Source of the DNA: Helopsaltes ochotensis
Taxonomy: Eukaryota > Chordata > Aves > Passeriformes > Locustellidae
Length of the DNA stretch: 64,000 nt
Assembly: GCA_013400155.1 (NCBI GenBank)
Contig: VXBM01000134.1
Location: 800,349 to 864,348 of the forward strand
Direction of reading: 5' to 3'
Shown here: in pieces, positions 1-11,000 of the stretch
Layout of the letters: every line of letters begins with the position of its first letter
How positions within the stretch are numbered: position 1 is the stretch's first letter
Position numbers and translations under genes: made by a program
Notes under the pieces: model-generated
Database searches by the model: none
What the model was told of the DNA's origin: nothing
What the model saw: the letters and a program-made list of their open reading frames with translations, nothing else

Positions 1-109
1 AGGTGCGTTTGCTCTGAGTCAGTGATTACATTTTATAATTACTCCAGGCTTGCACCAGCGCTGCACTGGGACCTTGTTACACTATTCCCTTTTGTGATTA
101 CAGAAATAG

Positions 110-190
110 AAAGCAGGTGATGAAGTAATAAATGCTCAGCTTCAGGATTTATCAGCCCAACAGACTCTGGCAGCTAAGGCAGCCCCTCAG
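110..190 (+). other. Candidate exon of unknown gene or of a longer SPECC1 isoform
   Basis: A pyrimidine-rich stretch and two possible acceptors (AG at 102-103 and 108-109) precede an 81-nt open segment that ends CCTCAG|GTGAGT, a consensus donor. From 110 the only open frame reads KAGDEVINAQLQDLSAQQTL and then AAKAAPQ, phase 0 at both ends. I do not recognise the peptide. Its phase 0 exit does not join the 20385 exon (which needs phase 1) but does fit the candidate exon at 17177. Alternatively it is a non-coding exon or chance. Confidence 0.3.
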
Positions 191-1639
191 GTGAGTCCTG
201 TTGAAGAAAAACAGAAGTCACTCTTTAGTCTATAATGGAAAAAAATCTCTGTGGAAGGTACATTTCACCAGCAGTTGGAGGAAGTTTGCATCTGTACCTT
301 GGAAAGGGCAGGCTGAGTCCCCACCATAATAAGATACAGGACTTAAGAGATCTAGAAATGACTTTTAGAGAAAGAATGCACTATCACTGATTCCTTCTTA
401 TAGAACTTTGATGGCTTATTCATTAAACAAAGCGTTTTGTGTTTGACATGTCATGACAGAAGTAGACAGGAGTTGTTTAATGTCATCCAGATACAGACAG
501 CTGTATGAAAACTTTTCACTTCATCTGTAAAGTGTCAGAGGAAGAACAATGGAAAGCTTAACTCTGACAATGAACTTGTCCTATTATACTGAACTATTAG
601 CAAAATTCTGCTTCTATCATATTGAATGGTCTGCAGATACTTCATCTGAAGCAATGGATTCCCAACTAGATAGATAAATTCTCCATGTTTTATTTTCAGG
701 CTGTTTTGAGCCGAGGAGACACACTAGTTTGTTATTTCTCAATTTGTTTTTAACCCTCTTGTTAAAACCAAGACTCAAGCGGATTCTGTTAATTATCCAC
801 ATAATGGAAACTGATGACTGGAGTCATTCAGTATCCTCGTTTCCCATGTACATCAGGGCACCATGAACGTGGAGCATCTTGATTTTTTTGAAAGATGGGC
901 TGTTGGCCAGGTTCTGAGTGGGCTTGTCCTACGTAGCTGCTCTTGCAGTGCCAGTCACAGGCAGAAATATTGATGATAGAGATAAGGTGTGAAATCAGCT
1001 CCAGTTTGTGGCTGCAAGTCTAGATGTAATAGTGGCTGTTAGGTTTGATTGCTGTTTTATTAGCATAAGGGGACATTTGGAAATCACTGCAAGAGACTTC
1101 TAGGAATAAAACACCACATCCTTACATCAGTGAAGACAAATAGATTTTAATGGTATTGATGGAACCCTGTATATTGTTTAATATAATAGGTTTGTAAGCC
1201 TGCTGTGCTGTTCTCAGCACCAATGGAAGCTGAGAGCAGCTGGAGGTGCTCGGCTGACCCAGGAATAGCCCCAGAGGATATCAGAACAGATCTGGTGGAT
1301 GGGACTTGTCAGAAAGGGCTCATGCTCACAATCACGGTCAGGTTTTCAGAGGAGCCCAGTCTCCATTTCAGCATCCTTTGGGCATCTGTGTTACCACGAG
1401 GTGCTGAGCATTTCCGAAACTGGGTCCCCTCATTTTTGTGATGTTGCGAGCTGCCCTTGCCCAGACTCGTCAGTGCTGTGCTCAGCAGCGTAGTTAGATC
1501 TGTGGGCAAGGTCTATTTGCTCCATGGTAAGCCTGCTTCGGGTGGTGGAACTGGGGGGAAATTAATGTCGGCTTTGCTTTGGTGGCATTTGGCTGCTCCG
1601 GTCTCAGCTGAGGTCCCTCTGCCCTCCTTCGCCCCCAGC
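191..1639. other. Non-coding stretch upstream of the CpG island
   Basis: The sequence is AT-rich with scattered stops in all frames. I saw no recognisable exon, RNA gene or clear transposon in it. GC content rises after about 1200 toward the island. If the candidate exon at 110 is real, this stretch is intronic; otherwise it is upstream flank. Confidence 0.5.
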
Positions 1640-1798
1640 CGCGTTTCAGCGTTTTGCTTAGAAACCCCCTGGTGTACGGCCCGGAGCGGGCTCTCTGCTG
1701 TTCTCCCCTGCCCGCCACGGCCGCCCCGGGCCAGGGGCAAGCTCCGCCGAAGGCGGTGCCGGAGCATCGCTCCCTGTCGGAGCCCGCGGCTCTGCGCG

Positions 1799-1870
1799 NN
1801 NNNNNNNNNNNNNNNNNNNNNNNNNNNNNNNNNNNNNNNNNNNNNNNNNNNNNNNNNNNNNNNNNNNNNN
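1799..1870. other. Assembly gap of 72 N
   Basis: A run of 72 unresolved bases lies in the CpG island, with very GC-rich sequence on both sides. This is typical of avian promoter sequence lost in short-read assemblies. The real length of missing sequence may differ from 72. Any translation across it is meaningless. Confidence 1.
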
Positions 1871-1968
1871 CGCCTCGGCGGGGGCCGCAGCGCGGCTCGG
1901 CCGCCAGCAGCTGAGAGCTGCCGCCGCTCCCCGCCGGAGGGACGGGCGGCTCCGCGCTGGCAGCGGGC

Positions 1969-1992
1969 ATGAGCGGGGCACCGGCGGCCTGA
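1969..1992 (+). promoter_or_regulatory. Upstream ORF in the SPECC1 5' leader
   Basis: ATG at 1969 starts a seven-codon ORF (MSGAPAA) that stops at TGA 1990-1992. That stop is 33 nt before the SPECC1 ATG and in the same frame. If transcription starts upstream of 1969, this uORF would be met first by scanning ribosomes and could dampen translation of the main ORF. The transcription start is unknown, so the effect is inferred. Confidence 0.4.
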
Positions 1993-2025
1993 AGGAGCTC
2001 GGGAGGAGCCGGGCGGCCGGAGGAG

Positions 2026-2065
2026 ATGGGCAACCAGCCGGGCAGAGCGGAGGAGCACGAGCAAG
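2026..2065 (+). CDS. SPECC1: SPECC1 candidate first coding exon in the CpG island
   Basis: ATG at 2026 opens MGNQPGRAEEHEQ followed by one base of a Gly codon, and then a GTGTGT donor at 2066. The one-base overhang (G) completes GGA with the first two bases of the 20385 exon, so it splices in frame. The ATG lies in a good Kozak context (G at -3 and G at +4). The nearest in-frame upstream stop is TGA at 1990-1992, so the ATG is the first usable Met of this leader. Met-Gly at the start makes N-myristoylation conceivable, but the following residues (NQPG) were not scored. The exon is short, so its assignment rests on the CpG island, start context, donor and phase, not on homology. Confidence 0.62.
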
Positions 2066-5000
2066 GTGTGTGCGGGCGGCGGCACCGCGGGGAGGGCGTT
2101 TTGTTCTCGGGGCTCCCGCTGAGCCGGCACAGGGCTGGTGTCACAGCGAATGCCCTGGCTTCAGCCTACTGGGGACACTGCTGCTGTTCGCCTCGTGAAT
2201 GCGGCTTTATTGCCGTTCCCTACCTGAGATCACAGCACCGTTCCTTAGGGGAGCTTTTCTGAAAGGAATCCTTTGGAACAGAATGCCTGCAAGGGAGGGA
2301 CCCGCTTCACTGAGAGATTTTTTTTTTTTTTCTTCGCAGTCTGCATGATGCAGCTAAAAAGTTACAAAGCCGATGTAGTGATGTACATAAAACTTGTCAG
2401 GATCTGCAGCTTGGCTGTGTTAGCCTTCACTATTGTTCGTGGCCTGAGGCCTGAAATTTTCCAGGCCTTAGAATTTAAAATGATGCCTTTGTGGAAGGTC
2501 TCCCACCATTGTCCTTTCAGAAGTGTAGTGCTCTGCATGTTAATCAGGAGCAGATTTCATAGAAAGCTGAGAGCTGGTATCAGGTAGATCGCATTCCCCG
2601 TGTGCCAAATGTCTGCACCGTACACCAGCACGGCTGCTAATTTGTTCCTGATGCCGTACTGCTGCTTCGGTTGCCTTCTGATTTATTCTGCTTCTTTCTC
2701 AAATGCTGAATGAGAGGGGAAACCCCGTAGGTCCACTAATTTCTGCTGCTTATTTCTCAGTTTCTTTCCGAATTTAGAACCCTCTAACACACATAAAACC
2801 GCAATCGGTTGTATTTCCTGGCACTCTGTTTCTCGCTGTTGCCATGGGAATTTCATTCACAAAATGCCATTAAAGTTGTTATTGCTTGATCGGGGGTTTC
2901 TATGACTTCGGGTAGATATGTAGGTATTGTTTTAAGAGCAAACACAAATGTTCCTGATCTCTGGTACTGTTGGCCAGGGCTGCAGTGCTGCTCAGGGACC
3001 TCACAATAGATGTGCCAGCGAGTGCTGGAACAGCAGTGAGGTGTAGTGAGAACTCTCTAGCACTATGTTAATCACCGGGCTAATGAAGAACACAAAAGCT
3101 GCCAGTATCCAGTCACCAGAAGAAATGCTGCCCTAAGGGAAAGTGAAACTTTAGGCTGAAGAGTATGGCTGCCTACATCCCTAGCCCCTGAAATCTGCTG
3201 GCCACTGCCAGCCAGTGAAGTTTTGCTGAAGCTAAACGTGTCATTTAGGAGGGGTAGTACTGATAATAAATTAAGGGAGAGCTGGAAAATGGCCCTGGGA
3301 CATACAAGTGCCGACTTCTGATCAGTTGGAGCAAACAGACTCTGATTTTGCAGGGCCATTTGAACAGCTTATTGCTGTTAACACAGATGATAAATGAGTG
3401 TGCAGACCCCATGTGGGTTTGAAAAATCTCTTTCATCCTTTGTTTTCTCTTGATTTATTTTTTTGTTGAAGAGGAAAGAGTTATACTTCTGTTGCACCTA
3501 AGCAGTTTTTAAGCTATTCTCAATTTTTAAGTGTAGGCTGTAGTAGGTCTTGTTTGAAAGTCCTCACTATTTGTAAGGTATGAGTAGGACTAAAAACCAG
3601 CGTTTTGTATTGAACTATGTGTTCAAAACTCCAGTGTTTAACCATGAAAAAGACTCAGGAACATTCCTGCTGACAAAAAGCAAAAAAAGATCTGACAACG
3701 TATTCCTTATTGCATGTGAGAGCTCCGGCTTTGGAGCTCAGAGTTCATGTTTTTGACAGCGAGGATGCAAAAACCTGCTTCCCACATCAGAATGTGATAC
3801 GTCTTAGTATCTCTGAGTTTTGTTTCTGCGTGAGTGAACTTCATTCAGCTCTCGTTCAGGAACCACCAACATCTTGAACAACTGTGGTGCTTCTAAGCCT
3901 GTGTTTTGGAATAACCAGGCTGCACCCCAGGAATGGGTTGCTTTGTTGATCTAGCTCGTGAGCCAGCTTTAGCAACAGATAAGACCATTTTGACCTGTTT
4001 CCCTGAGCATGAAGTTCAGGGTCATCTTGTTTGTCTACTTTCTTAGGAAACTTTATGGACATCTTATGGCTCATGTCCAAGTCTTTCACCCCAAACTTAC
4101 CATCTTGGGGTGCTGGGGGCAGCTTTGTTCTTCCTCTTAGTGTGAATGGGCACTGAAGGCTTTAAAAATCTGATCCTGTTATGATATAGGTTATCGTTTC
4201 AAAATACTTATTTTCACGTATTTATGAGAGTGTTCTGTACTTTAACGGGTTTTCCTATTTAGTGTAGATTCTGGGTGGGCTGGTCAGTGCAGTCCAGGAA
4301 CAAGAAGGAAATTATTGCCTCCAAGCTGAGCAGTTGAAAGTTAACACATTAATAGTACAGGAGAATCACAGAACTGGGATTGACTGAGCAAGGGGCTGTG
4401 GCAAGGAGAAGACCGAGGAAAGAAATCCACTGCTGGTGTCTGATGGGAATGTTTTGAACAGAAGATAAGACACTTAACAGCCCAGTATCATCTCAAATTA
4501 ATCTCCATCTTCCTAAGAGTGTAAGAATGTCTAACAAGGATTTGAGAGGATTGCTTGTAATAACATTAAATTCTATAGGCTTTTCTTAGCTTCTAATTTA
4601 AAACTTACTTTAAACAGCTTGTCCAATAATTTTTGAGAGCTTTGTGGTGTGTGACCCAAGTTTGCATCACTTCTTTGCCAAAACTCTGCTCCTTGCAAGG
4701 GGTTGGTTTTCCTGATATACCCCAGGTGTATCAGGATGTTCATATGCTCTGAATGTTCATATTTTTAAAACCAGTGGAGCTTTTAGAATGAAAACACCTA
4801 TAAAGTAGTACAGAAAATGATATGAAAGGCAAGTGAATATTGCAGCAGTTTATCAACTGAATTAGTTTGCTGCTTTTGGAACTGCCTACCCAAGCTAAGG
4901 GAAGAGTGTATACAAACAGAGGCCAGAGCACCTGTGGAATAGCTGGAACATTTCCTGGGAGTTGTATGGAAGAATCCAGAGTTATCCAGTGCACCGTGTT

Positions 5001-8000
5001 TATTGGGAGAAAGCCTTTCAAACATAGTTTGCCTTGGAAACAGAGAGGCCTCCTGTTATTTCTGAAGAGGAGCACTGACGTTCTTTGACACTGGTTGACA
5101 CGGTGATGGGGGGGTTGTTTATCCTCTAAACATCTGCAGGTGATGGATGATGAATATCTTTGGGAAGAGGTGGGAAAAAGTGACTCAATACCCACAAAAA
5201 CTTTCGTGAAAGAATCGCTTGAATGGGAAATGTTAACTTCTCGTGTTGGAACAAGGTGACGGGTGGGGTTATCCAAGGGTTAGGCTTTTTTTGGGATTGT
5301 GTTTATTTGTAAAACATGCTTACATGGCTTGGATGAGAATATCGAGTGTCAGTGCGTGCACTGAGTCAGTATTGATCTGTTTTCTTAGGTCTGTTTTGTC
5401 CTGGCCCAGGGGTGGCTTCATTTGAGTTTGAGGAAGTCAATTTTTCCGTGTAAAACATAGGAGACTTTGAAAATAAATACCATTGTAGAAATACATGTTC
5501 TTGTGATTTCTGTTCTTTGTTTTCAGGGTGTGTAGTCAGATCTTTTCTGGGTGCTCTCTCTAGTCTCCCTTTCTTCCAAACATAGGAGCTGTTCATTTAA
5601 ACTCTCTTGGATGTCAGAACACCGTTTCTGCCAAGCAAGGGCTCAAGAGACCAGATGAGTTTAATGATGGTGTGGGGGGAAGGGAGGGAGGAGAGAGGGG
5701 CCAGCAAAGCTAATGAATCACATAACAGCTTTCATGGAAATACCGACAGCAAGTCATGTCCTCTTGGAGCTCGGGCAGCGAGCCATAGACCTTTTGTTCC
5801 CAGTGGAGCCAACAAACCACAGTTTGCTCTCCACTGGATAGTTTAATTCCTTAGTCACCTCTTCCTCCCACAAGTCATTCTTGCACGGGGGGTTTAGAAA
5901 TGCTCTCATTTTTCAGAGTAGTAACGCACTGCTGATTAAACTGGTATTGAAGAAGTTTATTTTCCCCTGGAGAGTAATTTTTCCTTGACTTAAGCTTTTC
6001 TTCCAAGGCCAGTGAGGGCCAGCTCTGTTGATTGGTCTCGTGAGGTGACTTGACGGGACTGACATGATGAAATGATTTCAGAAGGGCTGACAAACATGTC
6101 AGGCAGTGGCAGTGTCTCCTCTGCTCCCAGGCCAGTGAAACAGAAACAGCCAGGCACTGTCACAGTCTGGACTGACCTCTTAGAGGAACTCAGTCATGCG
6201 TGTGAGTAACTTACCTCTGGAATTATCTGAGGCAGCGTTAAGTGATAATCTGAGGTCCCCCGATTCCCAGTTGAAAGGCTGATGAATGCTGAATTAATGG
6301 AAAAGACCAATAATAAGATCTCCTGCAGTACAGGCCCTTCCCAGCAGTTTTCTGCCCTGGCTGGGAGGATGTGCTGAGTGGGAGTGCTTTCTCCATGGGC
6401 AGGATGACAGCTTTTACAAGAAGAACTTTTAGGGCATGGCAGGCAGCAGGATGTGGTTTATGCATTTTGTGTGAGATTAATTTCCATCAGCAAAACAAAG
6501 CCATTTTTGGATGAAGGCAGGGAGCTTCTGGGAATCCTGCTGAATGAGCTGGTCAGCAAAAACTTTGTCCTGTGGGTCCAGAGCTCTGGACTGAGCTTTT
6601 GCCCCAGTGCTGGTGGTGTTTTAGGACCTACCAGTGGTAGATCTAACGTGATAGTAAATGTAAAAGCTAATTTTCTAGAGAATTGTTTCATTAGTTTAGT
6701 TAATGTGCTTGACAGCTGCAGAGTGACAAGGAAACAGCCTGGGGATGATTGTGATTGTGTTGGTTCTGACACAGCATTAAATGACTTGAAAGAGGGAAAA
6801 GGGTGAAAGAAGAAAGGAATGATGCTGGTATTGGGAAAAAGAGAAGCTTGCCTCTTTTTGTTTGGATTGCGTTTGGCTCCTCAAGATCTTGAAGTTGTAA
6901 AGCTGGCCAAAAAGATTTGAGCAAGTATTGCCCCTTGGTCTTCTCAGTGAAAGCTGCCAGAGCCCTGGAGGTACTGAGGAGTTTATTTGGAAGCAGTCCT
7001 GTGTTCTGGACCTTCTTCCAGTATTTCAGCAAAGTAATTGATCTGGTTTTTTTCTCTTTTCAATTCCTCCCCAATTTTACTAATTTACTCTTCATAAAAT
7101 CTGATTTCCACAGGGAATGTAGCTTTCAAAACAACATGAGATTGTAAAACCGAGGCAAGAGTACTTCTCTGATTTTGTACTGCATTGCTTGAGGAGAACT
7201 TAATTTGATTTTTCTGTGATTCTCACAGACTGACACTAGAAGACGGACAAATATTTGATATTTTCATTATTTTCTAATACTTTCCCATTCTGTATCTACA
7301 AGCAATTTGAGCATGATGATTGAAGATGATCTAAAACTGAGATCTCTGATGAATTGTGTAGACACTGTTAGATTTTCCACGCATCAGCTTTATTTCTTCC
7401 TATAATCCAAAGCAGGCATGTGTTCACAGACCTCGTTGGAATGTTCCATCCATTACATTTCATGAACTGTTTTTCCACAAGCATCAATAGATATGGATTG
7501 CATGTTCTGAGGCAGAGCACTCTGCCCTTGTGTGCTGTGTGATCATCGGTCGGTTCTCTCAGGCTATAAATTACATCAGAGCTGCAGCTTCCTGCCCTTT
7601 TCATCAGGCTCTGGAGCACACAGCTAACAAGCTCTATATTTTTATCAGCAGCAGAATTTACATTTGAAGTTCTTACAGGCAAATTTGATATTCATCACTG
7701 GAAAAATGCACTCTTGGGAAACCACAGGGCTAACATGAGGGTTGCAGGGTTCAGTTCTGAGCATGTGTAGGGGATGTGTTGGCTGAAACAGGGACATACA
7801 TTTTCCATTTGTTAGCAGCTCTGTAGGCTTTGTGTCTTGGTTGGAATTTATTCAGTTGCTTAGGAAAACTGTTGGGAGCAAAGCAAATGTGTCCATATCC
7901 CATGAGCAGAGTTAGGTTCCACTCACATTCCTGTGCTGGTGGATGCTTTGGTGCTAAGTGTTAAAAATCATTGCTACTCAGGCAAGTAAGAATTTTACCA

Positions 8001-11000
8001 GCAACTTCAATGAAATCATATTTATTAATGTATAGAATGAAAATGGCTTTAGGGACAGGGTGCGGTTAATCCTCTGACACATTTTACTTATGTTGGATGA
8101 CTTTTCTTTCTTCCCCAACTGAATTAAGAAATCCCATTCTATACTAAGGACGGAAATTGGTTTTAATCAGTCTGAAATACGTAGAATGCAAAGGTGGCTT
8201 CATCCCTGCATCTGGAGGATATTCTTTTGTATTTTTCGCACCCTAAAGGTTTTCTGCATTTTGCCATTGCAGCATTTATACTGAAGATGTAGAAATCCTT
8301 TTGATACCAAATAATTATGCTCATATAATCCCTTTTATAGGAGTTGTTTCCACAAGGGTGTGGATAATGATAAATTCGTTGGCAGGAACTGAGTTCTCTG
8401 CAATATGGGAAAGACCTTCAAAAGTATAACTGAATACTGACTCTCATAGACAAAAATGCTTACGATTCCTGAAATAAAACAGAGGTAATTCCCTGGGCTT
8501 GTGCAGAGCAGAACCAACTCAGCATGGGGTTCATTAGTCATAATTAACAGCTGGTAAGTGGGGATGAGATTCCATGAACAGGAGTCATTCCAGGACTGGT
8601 ATTCTCTCCTTGGAAAGCTCCTCCAGAGTGCAATAGCTCTGGTGTTGTCTATCTGCAATAATGTGAAATAGTTGCTAAATTGCAGCCTTTTAGAGAACAT
8701 GTTGCATTTTTCTTATTTAAGGCTAAATTGTCAAAAATCCTGGGTTTTTTTCAGAAAATAAAAAGCATTAAAAAAAATTCTGTGACCAAAGGGAAAGTGG
8801 TTCAAAGTCTTGTTCCTTCCCCAGAGCATGTAGTGTCATCTGTAACACTGGGAGAGGATGAGGTGGTGGTGTCATGTCCATCCCCATCTGGAAACATTCC
8901 TTGAATGGAAAGTGTTCCAGAAAAGTGGTGCAATTCATTTCAACCTTCAAAGGCTTTTAAACCTTTGCCTGATGGAAGGCTGTGTGCTCAGGACAGCCTG
9001 TTTTCAGCTGACAGAGCAACGCACAGAAATATTTCCAGTCAGGCCTCCTTAAAGTCCATGGCAGTAACTCTGCTTAACCCGAAGCCACGGGTCCTGGGAT
9101 TACAATTTTGCCACGAGGTGGGAGGCACAGAGCTGTGAATGTGTTTTTCCAGGCTTTTCCCAGAGCAAAAGCTGGTCAGGGTGGAGGTGTCAGAAGGGAA
9201 GAACCCCTCTTTGACAGGCTGAGGACATTTCCTCAATCCTTATCTTCTAGATCTTGAGAAATGCTCTCATAAAACCTCGTTGAGTTTGAAGAATGGACTG
9301 ATCATGTTAAGAATTACTCTCAGCCTCCTCCACACATAGTTTCTTTGAGGCTGCTTGACTGTGGAAAATCTTTGACTGATCTTTTAATTAAAAGCTCTTT
9401 TTTTTTTTTTTTTAACCAAGGAGTTGAAGCTCTTCCTGCTTTGAAGTGGGCAATGTTTTATAGATAAACATCTCATTATGTTATGAGCTTTCTCCTCTCC
9501 CCTTGTGTCTTATTTCTTTTCCTGATGTGTCTCATCCTGTGTTGATAGTTCTGATGATTTCAGCCCAATTCCCAGTATTGGCTGTTCCAGCTCCCTTAGC
9601 TCTGTGCTGGGCTGAGCTGAAGCTCTGGATGAGTCCCTGCTGGAAACTAAATCGGAGCCCTTTCTGCACCCCCTCACAGAAGCAGGCTGGAAATGATAAT
9701 AAAACTGGGTTTATTATGTGGCCATCACATTTCAGTAAACAAAAGGCAGTTGTAACGCCAGTGCAATGCAAACTGGTTATTAAGCATTAAGCAAACAATT
9801 AAAAAAAAAAAGCTTCTAGCTTTTAAGTTCTGCCCTTTTAGGAAAGGAAGAGGAACCTCCTTTCATGTTTCCATTTTTGATCCCTTTCTCTGTCCTTCTG
9901 GATTAGCAGGGTTTGGGAATTCATGAGGAAAGGAGTTCTTTTGGCTCAGTCACTGCTGGTCTTTTGGCCAAGTGTGGGGCAGCATTCCTGAACTGGAGGG
10001 TTGGGATCACGGATTCCTGACACAAAGCACTCCACAGCAGTGCTCGGAGAGGCATTTTTGGCTTCTTTTCTTCTGTGATGGCTCTGGTCCCTCACTGGGA
10101 AGAGCAAAGAATTAGAGCAGGATCCACCTTTACAAAGAAGGCAGAAGGGTGATAAAGCCCCTCATGCAGGTATCTCTGTCAGTTCCATGATTCAATCCTT
10201 AGCGTGGCCTCCTGAACAGTTAAATAGATTGAGTAAATTATCCTGCTAATTGTGAAAATGTTGGCTATTAAGCATTTCTCCTCTTACAATCTGTTTGGTT
10301 ACCTTTGTGCTTGTGGAGAGATGTCAGATTTTGATGGTTAGAGGAGAGATCCACAGCACCTGACTTGTCTGGAAGGAGCAGGGTTCTCACTGTTCCTTCC
10401 AAGTGGATTCTTGGGGAGGTTTTAAGAAACTCCTTCATTAACTTGAGCCACAGATCACGTTCTGTTGTGACAAGCGCTGTGCATGGAGGAGCACATCTAC
10501 TGACGGCCACCGTTAAGTGAGTTGGTATGGTTAGATTTAGGGTTGGTTCGTTTTGTTTGCTTTTTAATTTCCTGTACTTCTCAAAACACTCAGCACTGGT
10601 ATTTTATCCATTATAATTGTATTTCCCAGAAATGGAAGTACAGCTGTTTTATCAGCACTGTTAACCCAGCCATGGCTGAGTGAAGGACTTCTGGGCTGGA
10701 TTAGCTGGGAGGCTAAGAGGAGAATTACCTCCTTGTCTGCAAGCTAGAATCAAGGAAAACTCTGGGATTCTTAGCCTAGCTAGTGGTCGTTTACCTCAGG
10801 AATATTCCTAGTACAGCCGTAGGAGTTGACAGATTATGTCTCTGCTTCATCTTCAAGCAAATCCCTGCTTTTTCTGAGCAGCACGTTCTGGGGGATGAGT
10901 TATTAACTCCAAGGATGTTTGCCACAGCAGTTGCTAAAAACCTTCTGGAAAGCAGAAGCCTCAGATCTAAAACAAATGAAACTCCAAACTTACCAACCAG

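Larger units (their letters stand above)
1640..2120 (+). promoter_or_regulatory. CpG island, probable SPECC1 alternative promoter
   Basis: The region is dense in CpG and GC-rich (for example GCCGCCGCTCCCCGCCGGAG), in sharp contrast to the AT-rich flanks. No TATA box was seen close to the first exon. It surrounds the 40-nt first coding exon and its donor at 2066. The island contains an assembly gap, so the true promoter and 5' UTR may be partly missing. The upstream border is judged by eye. Confidence 0.65.

Noticed and set aside
1494..2144. Long minus-strand ORF of 216 codons over the CpG island
   Set aside because: It crosses the N gap, is driven by high GC and has a low-complexity Ala/Pro/Arg composition. 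It lies opposite a better supported + strand first exon.
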